DNA of 18,203 nucleotides. Source: Alteribacillus sp041949975 (GTDB lineage Bacteria; Bacillota; Bacilli; Bacillales; Marinococcaceae). Position 1 is the stretch's first letter, and every line of letters begins with the position of its first letter. Of the stretch, positions 14,616 through 18,203 are shown in pieces. Below the pieces are notes generated by a model. The model did no database searches. It was not told where the DNA came from and saw only the letters and a list, made by a program, of their open reading frames with translations. Made by a program: the position numbers and the translations under genes. The stretch lies in contig NZ_JBHFQG010000055.1 in NCBI RefSeq assembly GCF_041949975.1, forward strand, positions 1-18,203, given 5' to 3'.

Positions 14616-16412
14616 TCAAATCCATACGAACCACGTAATCGACACGGTTAAGACCATTACCATTAAACTGACTGGAATACCTACTTTCATAAAATCAACA
14701 AAACGGTACCCTCCCTGTCCATAGACAAATAAATTGGTCTGATAGCCGATCGGCGTAATAAAACTGGCCGAAGCAGCAATCGCTACAATAACAGCGAGCG
14801 GCGTGATGGGAATACCTAAAATAGCTGCTGACTCAATTGCTACTGGCAGCATAATAATAGCTGCTGCATTGTTTGTAATTACTTCTGTTAAAATATTGGT
14901 GAGGACATACAGCAATATAAATATACCAATCAGCCCAAATGGCGCCATCCAATGAAGCATCGTTTCCGCTAAATAAGTGGCTGCTCCTGTCTTCAGCATG
15001 GCTTCTCCAATTCCAAATGCTGCTGATATAACAATCAGCACTTGAAATGGAACATAATTTTTCATTTCCCGAATTGGCAAAATGTTTAACATGAGTAAAA
15101 GCCCCACTGTAACAGCTGCCGCACTGAAAATGGAAACAACCTGAGAAGCTGCCAGAACAACCATTATCCCTAACAGCACAATGGGTAAGATTCGTTTCCA
15201 CATTGGAAAAGGCTGAAAAGGATTGTTGTTTCTTTTCGTTTGTAAAATCGTGAATTCGTTTCTTGCACTCGATCTTTTTTCAAAATCAGGGCCTGCTAGA
15301 AGCAGCAGCGTATCTCCAGGTTTTATGGTAATCTCCTCCATACGCTGTACCAGCTGGTCATCATAACGATGCACCCCGACAATCGCAGCGTCAAATTGCT
15401 GAGGAAACAAAATATCTTTCATTTTTTTAAACAACAGTGAGGAGTAGTGAGTTACTACTACCTCTAAAAGCTGGCTCTCTCCCTGGCGCAGTCCGTCAAG
15501 CTGATAAGGGGCTCCTGTATCTAAATGAAGTCCTTCCTGAGCTTCTAAAGCAGCAATTTCATTTAAACTTCCGATTAAAAGTAAACCATCCCCTGCTTGC
15601 AGTTTAAATGATGGAGAGTAATCTTCTATGACTTTGCCATTTCTCACAATACCAAGCAGCTCTGTCCCATTTTTTTGATGCAAACCTGCCTGCTTTACTG
15701 TTTTTTCTGCAAAGTCGCCTGTTTCTTCTACTATCATTTCAGCTGAAAAACGCTTTTGGTGTTTTTCTCCATTAAAATACGGCATCAATGGTACTCTATT
15801 TGGCAGCATTTTCAGCCCAAAGCTAATCATAAATAGGATTAAAAATAACGTAATCGGCAAACCAATAACAGCTAATTGGAAAAAAGAAAAGCCTTGAAAA
15901 CCTCGTTCAATCAACATTCCGTGCACCACTAAATTAGTAGACGTACCAATAAGCGTCATTGTTCCGCCTGCAATTGTTGCAAAGGAAATTGGCAGCAAAA
16001 ATTTCGATGGCGCGACGTCATGTTTTTCACACCATTGGCGCACATACGGCGTAAAAGCAGCCACAATCGGTGTGTTATTCAACACCCCCGAAAATATGGA
16101 AGAAGGCACCATGATGCGCAACAAGGACTGTCTCGGAGTGTGGCCGTTGTTTAAGACCTTCTCTACAAACTTTTCCACTAATCCACTTTTTTGTACCGCT
16201 CCAGCAACAATACAAAGTAATCCAATCGTTAGCATCCCTTGATTGTAAAATCCTTGTACTGCTTCTTTTGGTGTCAGAATACCGGTTAAAAGCAATACAG
16301 ACAGAGCAGCAAGCAAAATAAATTCAGGACGTGCTGCTTCTTTAATTAAAGCGCCCATCATCGCCAGAATAACGATACCAGTAACTGCCATTTCCCATGT
16401 CAACGCCGTCAC
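14616..16412 (-). CDS. SLC13/DASS-type permease with two RCK-C (TrkA-C) domains
   Basis: 598 aa. Two membrane halves (about 7-205 and 405-598) flank a soluble insert with two TrkA-C/RCK-C-like units at about 226-290 (ELLGIVRNGKVI, LQAGDGLLLIGS) and 312-380 (DAAIVGVHRYDD, IKPGDTLLLLAG). Each half has the family's substrate-loop motif: NNTPIVAAF with GTSTNL at 156-161, and NNAAAIIMLP with GYQTNL at 556-561. Members with this layout (YfbS-like, cyanobacterial SLT) move divalent anions such as sulfate with Na+; the substrate here cannot be told. RCK-C units usually sense ligands. The GTG at 16412 is the longest start; TTG at 16403 with GGGGTG just upstream is equally possible. Single-gene unit with its own promoter and terminator. 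Confidence 0.92.
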   Translation of the reverse strand: MTALTWEMAVTGIVILAMMGALIKEAARPEFILLAALSVLLLTGILTPKEAVQGFYNQGMLTIGLLCIVAGAVQKSGLVEKFVEKVLNNGHTPRQSLLRIMVPSSIFSGVLNNTPIVAAFTPYVRQWCEKHDVAPSKFLLPISFATIAGGTMTLIGTSTNLVVHGMLIERGFQGFSFFQLAVIGLPITLFLILFMISFGLKMLPNRVPLMPYFNGEKHQKRFSAEMIVEETGDFAEKTVKQAGLHQKNGTELLGIVRNGKVIEDYSPSFKLQAGDGLLLIGSLNEIAALEAQEGLHLDTGAPYQLDGLRQGESQLLEVVVTHYSSLLFKKMKDILFPQQFDAAIVGVHRYDDQLVQRMEEITIKPGDTLLLLAGPDFEKRSSARNEFTILQTKRNNNPFQPFPMWKRILPIVLLGIMVVLAASQVVSIFSAAAVTVGLLLMLNILPIREMKNYVPFQVLIVISAAFGIGEAMLKTGAATYLAETMLHWMAPFGLIGIFILLYVLTNILTEVITNNAAAIIMLPVAIESAAILGIPITPLAVIVAIAASASFITPIGYQTNLFVYGQGGYRFVDFMKVGIPVSLMVMVLTVSITWFVWI

Positions 16413-16486
16413 CCCGCTTCGCCTTGTTTCTTCATTGTATGTTTTTATTCATAGTAATTTCATAGGTTTTATGAACTTTATTTTAT

Positions 16487-16514
16487 ATTATACCTTTCTT
16501 ATCGGAATTGTAAA
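16487..16514 (-). promoter_or_regulatory. Sigma-A-type promoter of the permease gene
   Basis: Minus-strand TTTACA (16514-16509), 16-bp spacer and TATAAT (16492-16487), about 75 bp before the GTG start. Five of six and six of six consensus matches make it the best promoter in the window. The rest of the 16413-16774 gap is AT-rich; an 89-codon plus frame across it overlaps this promoter and looks spurious. Confidence 0.7.
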
Positions 16515-16700
16515 TATTAATTATCATAAGAAAGAAAATGAATTTTTTATTGTTTTTTCGAATATTAACGCAAGAGCCGAAATACACTTCAAGTGTGTGC
16601 CTTCAATGGGAATTGACAGCCGGTTTAACAATTCTTCCCTGCGAGTAAAAAAATTCGACGAATTTAGCAGGAATGAAAAGAAAAATATAGAAGATACTGA

Positions 16701-16726
16701 TTAACAGTTGCATTAATGCCTGTTAA
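16701..16726. promoter_or_regulatory. Inverted repeat upstream of the ferredoxin gene
   Basis: TTAACAG (16701-16707) and CTGTTAA (16720-16726) form perfect 7-bp arms, with a nested palindrome GCATTAATGC (16710-16719) between them. It lies about 50 bp before the ferredoxin start, where an operator would sit. No convincing -35/-10 pair was found nearby. Confidence 0.4.
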
Positions 16727-16774
16727 CACCTTGATTTTTATACAGATGGGCCACTTAAAAAGGAGGTGGATCAT

Positions 16775-17014
16775 ATGGCTTTTGTTATTACCTCACCTTG
16801 TATTGGGGAAAAAGCCGGCGACTGTGTAGAAGTTTGCCCAGTCGATTGTATTGAAGAAGGGGAAGATCAATACTATATCGACCCTGACGTTTGCATTGAT
16901 TGCGGCGCATGTATCGTCGTTTGCCCGGTTGAGGCTATAGTAGAAGATACTGAGCTTACGCCTGAGACGGAGCCTTTCTTAGAGAAGGCAAAAGAGTTTT
17001 ACGGTACTAGTTAA
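16775..17014 (+). CDS. 7Fe ferredoxin ([3Fe-4S]/[4Fe-4S])
   Basis: 79 aa. Cysteines are at 9, 17, 21, 25, 40, 43, 46 and 50. This is the Azotobacter FdI pattern shifted by one residue, so C9, C17 and C50 should bind a [3Fe-4S] cluster and C21, C40, C43 and C46 a [4Fe-4S] cluster, with C25 free. The spacing C-x7-C-x3-CP separates it from 2x[4Fe-4S] ferredoxins. Motifs: CVEVCPVDCI, YYIDPDVCIDCGAC, VCPVEAI. It is a small acidic cytoplasmic electron carrier; its partners are not evident from the neighbours. I chose the ATG at 16775 because AAAGGAGG lies 8 bp upstream; a GTG at 16766 lies within that site. A terminator follows at once. Confidence 0.95.
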   Translation: MAFVITSPCIGEKAGDCVEVCPVDCIEEGEDQYYIDPDVCIDCGACIVVCPVEAIVEDTELTPETEPFLEKAKEFYGTS

Positions 17015-17051
17015 CAGAATAGGGGGTTTGGCCTTAGCTTCAGCCTTACAG

Positions 17052-17090
17052 AAACCCCGTTCCATTGTGTGCAAGGGACGGGGTTTTGTT
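17052..17090 (+). terminator. Rho-independent terminator of the ferredoxin gene
   Basis: AACCCCGTTCC (about 17053-17063) pairs with GGGACGGGGTT (about 17075-17085) with one mismatch, followed by TTTGTT. Confidence 0.85.
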
Positions 17091-17096
17091 CGTGTT

Positions 17097-17267
17097 ATGG
17101 AGCTAATTACACAAAGAGGAGGGTCTCGGGGTTGGTTGTATTATTTCATGAGCTGGTATGATCTATCATTGGCTGGTGTTTACGGTTTATTTCACCGCAT
17201 TGATTATGTCTATCAATCACTGGGCAGAAAGCCAATATTTGTTTTACATTGCCCTTTTCAGCTATAG
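17097..17267 (+). CDS. Doubtful small ORF, 56 aa
   Basis: An ATG frame just after the ferredoxin terminator: MELITQRGGSRGWLYYFMSW, then YDLSLAGVYGLFHRIDYVYQ, then SLGRKPIFVLHCPFQL. The aromatic-rich composition and the RIDYVYQSLGRKPIFVL segment look protein-like, but there is no ribosome site before the ATG and the frame stays open upstream through the terminator. It could be a remnant of a larger gene; the following bases carry no continuation in another frame that I trust. No family recognised. Confidence 0.25.
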   Translation: MELITQRGGSRGWLYYFMSWYDLSLAGVYGLFHRIDYVYQSLGRKPIFVLHCPFQL

Positions 17268-18080
17268 TTTTGTTTTTACAGGGTACCGAGCCGTTCGATT
17301 GAAAAAAAAGGCTAGTTAAATAAACATATTGGCGGCATGCTAGGATCTTATATTGCGATGGTGACTTGATAACTCGTCGTTAATCAAGAAAATCTTTTCT
17401 TATTACAACATCTCCCTTCTCTTCTCGTATGGTTTTTACCAACGATCACAGGCACTCCCAGGTATTAAAAACAAAAATGGATAAACAAGCTTTATAGAAT
17501 CAAGGGATTAAAACATTTAAAAACGGGTATATCATGACTACTCCCCCCACACCTCTATACAAAGGACAAGACGGAGTTATCTATCTGATTCTCTGTTTGT
17601 GTCTCTTCCTTGCGACCGCAGGTTTTCACCTGCGGTTGTTTGGTATTTACTGGGGCTGTAAAAGAGAATGGCTGAGATGTTTGATTTAGGAATACTTTTC
17701 TAGGTTTATCCCCTACTTTTCTTCCGTAATTTTCTACTTTTATGAACTGCTTTTAGCAAGTTATGCATTCTTCACGAATGGATCATGGTGGGAGCTGCAA
17801 TTGGCTCTTTTATCAACCGCTACTCTGGATATATGCACTACTCCTCTCCAGTATGCTGCACTTCCCAATATTTATGAACCACTTTCAGCATCTTGTGAGC
17901 TATGTCATTTTTTTCCCTCATTATTTTTGGTAAACTTCTCTTTAAGGTATAAATGTTAATAACTATGAAACCATGTCAACATATCTACAAATAAAAACAG
18001 AAGAGCAGACATGTTAGAATATAGAGAGAATAATGCTTAGAATAGATCCTAAATATTTTTATCCTATTAGGAGGGGAATA
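17268..18080. other. 813-bp region with no convincing gene
   Basis: Both strands are interrupted by frequent stops; the few short frames lack ribosome sites. The only clear structure is the hairpin at 17614-17645. Upstream of moaA a TATAAA near 17949 follows TTGGTA with a short 15-bp spacer, a weak promoter candidate. No riboswitch was recognised in the moaA leader. Confidence 0.5.
17614..17645 (+). terminator. Orphan terminator-like hairpin
   Basis: ACCGCAGGT (17615-17623) pairs perfectly with ACCTGCGGT (17628-17636) around a TTTC tetraloop, followed by TGTTTGGT. No annotated plus-strand gene lies directly upstream, since the ferredoxin has its own terminator 500 bp earlier. It may end a small RNA or a transcript from the doubtful ORF. 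Confidence 0.5.
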
Positions 18081-18203
18081 ATGGAAAAACACTTCATTAC
18101 AGATACGCTCGACCGTCCTTTGCGCGACTTGCGTATTTCTGTCATAGATCGCTGCAATTTTCGCTGTTCCTACTGCATGCCAAAAGAAATATTTGGTGAT
18201 GAT
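18081..18203 (+). CDS. moaA: GTP 3',8-cyclase MoaA, 5' end only (41 codons)
   Basis: The window ends 41 codons into this gene. The start ATG has AGGAGGGG 5-10 bp upstream. Visible residues include DRPLRDLRISVIDRCNFRCS then YCMP, with the radical SAM Cys triad C25, C29 and C32 (C-x3-C-x2-C) and the L-R-D-L-R-I-S-V/L-T/I-D-R-C-N context of MoaA. The enzyme uses S-adenosylmethionine and two [4Fe-4S] clusters to start molybdenum cofactor synthesis from GTP. Other Moco genes may follow beyond the window. The end is truncated by the window, not by a mutation. Confidence 0.92.
   Translation, partial: MEKHFITDTLDRPLRDLRISVIDRCNFRCSYCMPKEIFGDD

Noticed and set aside
16435..16704. 89-codon plus-strand frame upstream of the ferredoxin gene
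   Set aside because: It overlaps the permease promoter, has AT-driven composition and no ribosome site; it looks like an open stretch of noncoding DNA.
17535..17690. Possible small membrane ORF spanning the orphan hairpin
   Set aside because: The ATG frame meets a stop within about 20 codons and there is no good ribosome site; the hairpin explains the sequence better.

Overview
The window looks like a chromosomal segment of a Bacillaceae-type Firmicute, probably a salt- or alkali-adapted one. The evidence is strong AGGAGG-type ribosome binding sites, frequent TTG/GTG starts, sigma-A-like promoters, hairpin-plus-T-tract terminators, a CotH-family protein, S-layer homology (SLH) proteins, and very acidic exported proteins. 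The lifestyle is inferred only from that acidity.

Layout. (1) 1-5.3 kb: a large membrane-anchored LRR-CotH-kinase protein on the minus strand, divergent from a VTC-type polyphosphate polymerase-domain gene and a DUF4956 membrane protein gene. An 88-bp MITE-like inverted-repeat element lies between the last two. (2) 5.4-7.4 kb, minus: an SLH-domain exported protein followed 20 bp later by galU (UDP-glucose synthesis). (3) 7.4-9.35 kb: a 59-codon membrane peptide gene (minus), then a RAYT/Y1-type transposase-like gene whose catalytic His and Tyr both appear replaced, 21 bp ahead of an ssb gene lacking the usual acidic C-terminal tip. (4) 9.35-12.2 kb, minus: remnants of a TetR-like gene, then a large SLH surface protein gene broken by one in-frame stop and one 1-nt frameshift. 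(5) 12.3-14.45 kb, minus: a VanZ-like gene (frameshifted) followed by two tandem genes for membrane-anchored proteins that share an unrecognised C-terminal helical domain. A degenerate copy of a Bacilli interspersed repeat sits just upstream. (6) 14.5-16.5 kb: an SLC13-type permease with two internal RCK/TrkA-C-like domains and a good promoter. (7) 16.7-18.2 kb: a 7Fe ferredoxin with its terminator, about 1 kb of mostly empty DNA, and the 5' end of moaA.

Functional reading. Much of the window concerns the cell envelope: SLH proteins, GalU, the CotH/VTC/DUF4956 group, VanZ and the two anchored proteins. The best candidates for something undescribed are the VanZ plus paired anchored-helical-protein operon, the apparently catalytically dead RAYT coupled to a tail-less SSB, and the CotH-VTC-DUF4956 group. 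Two of the surface genes carry point lesions, so either this surface repertoire is decaying or the assembly has local indel errors; reads would settle that.
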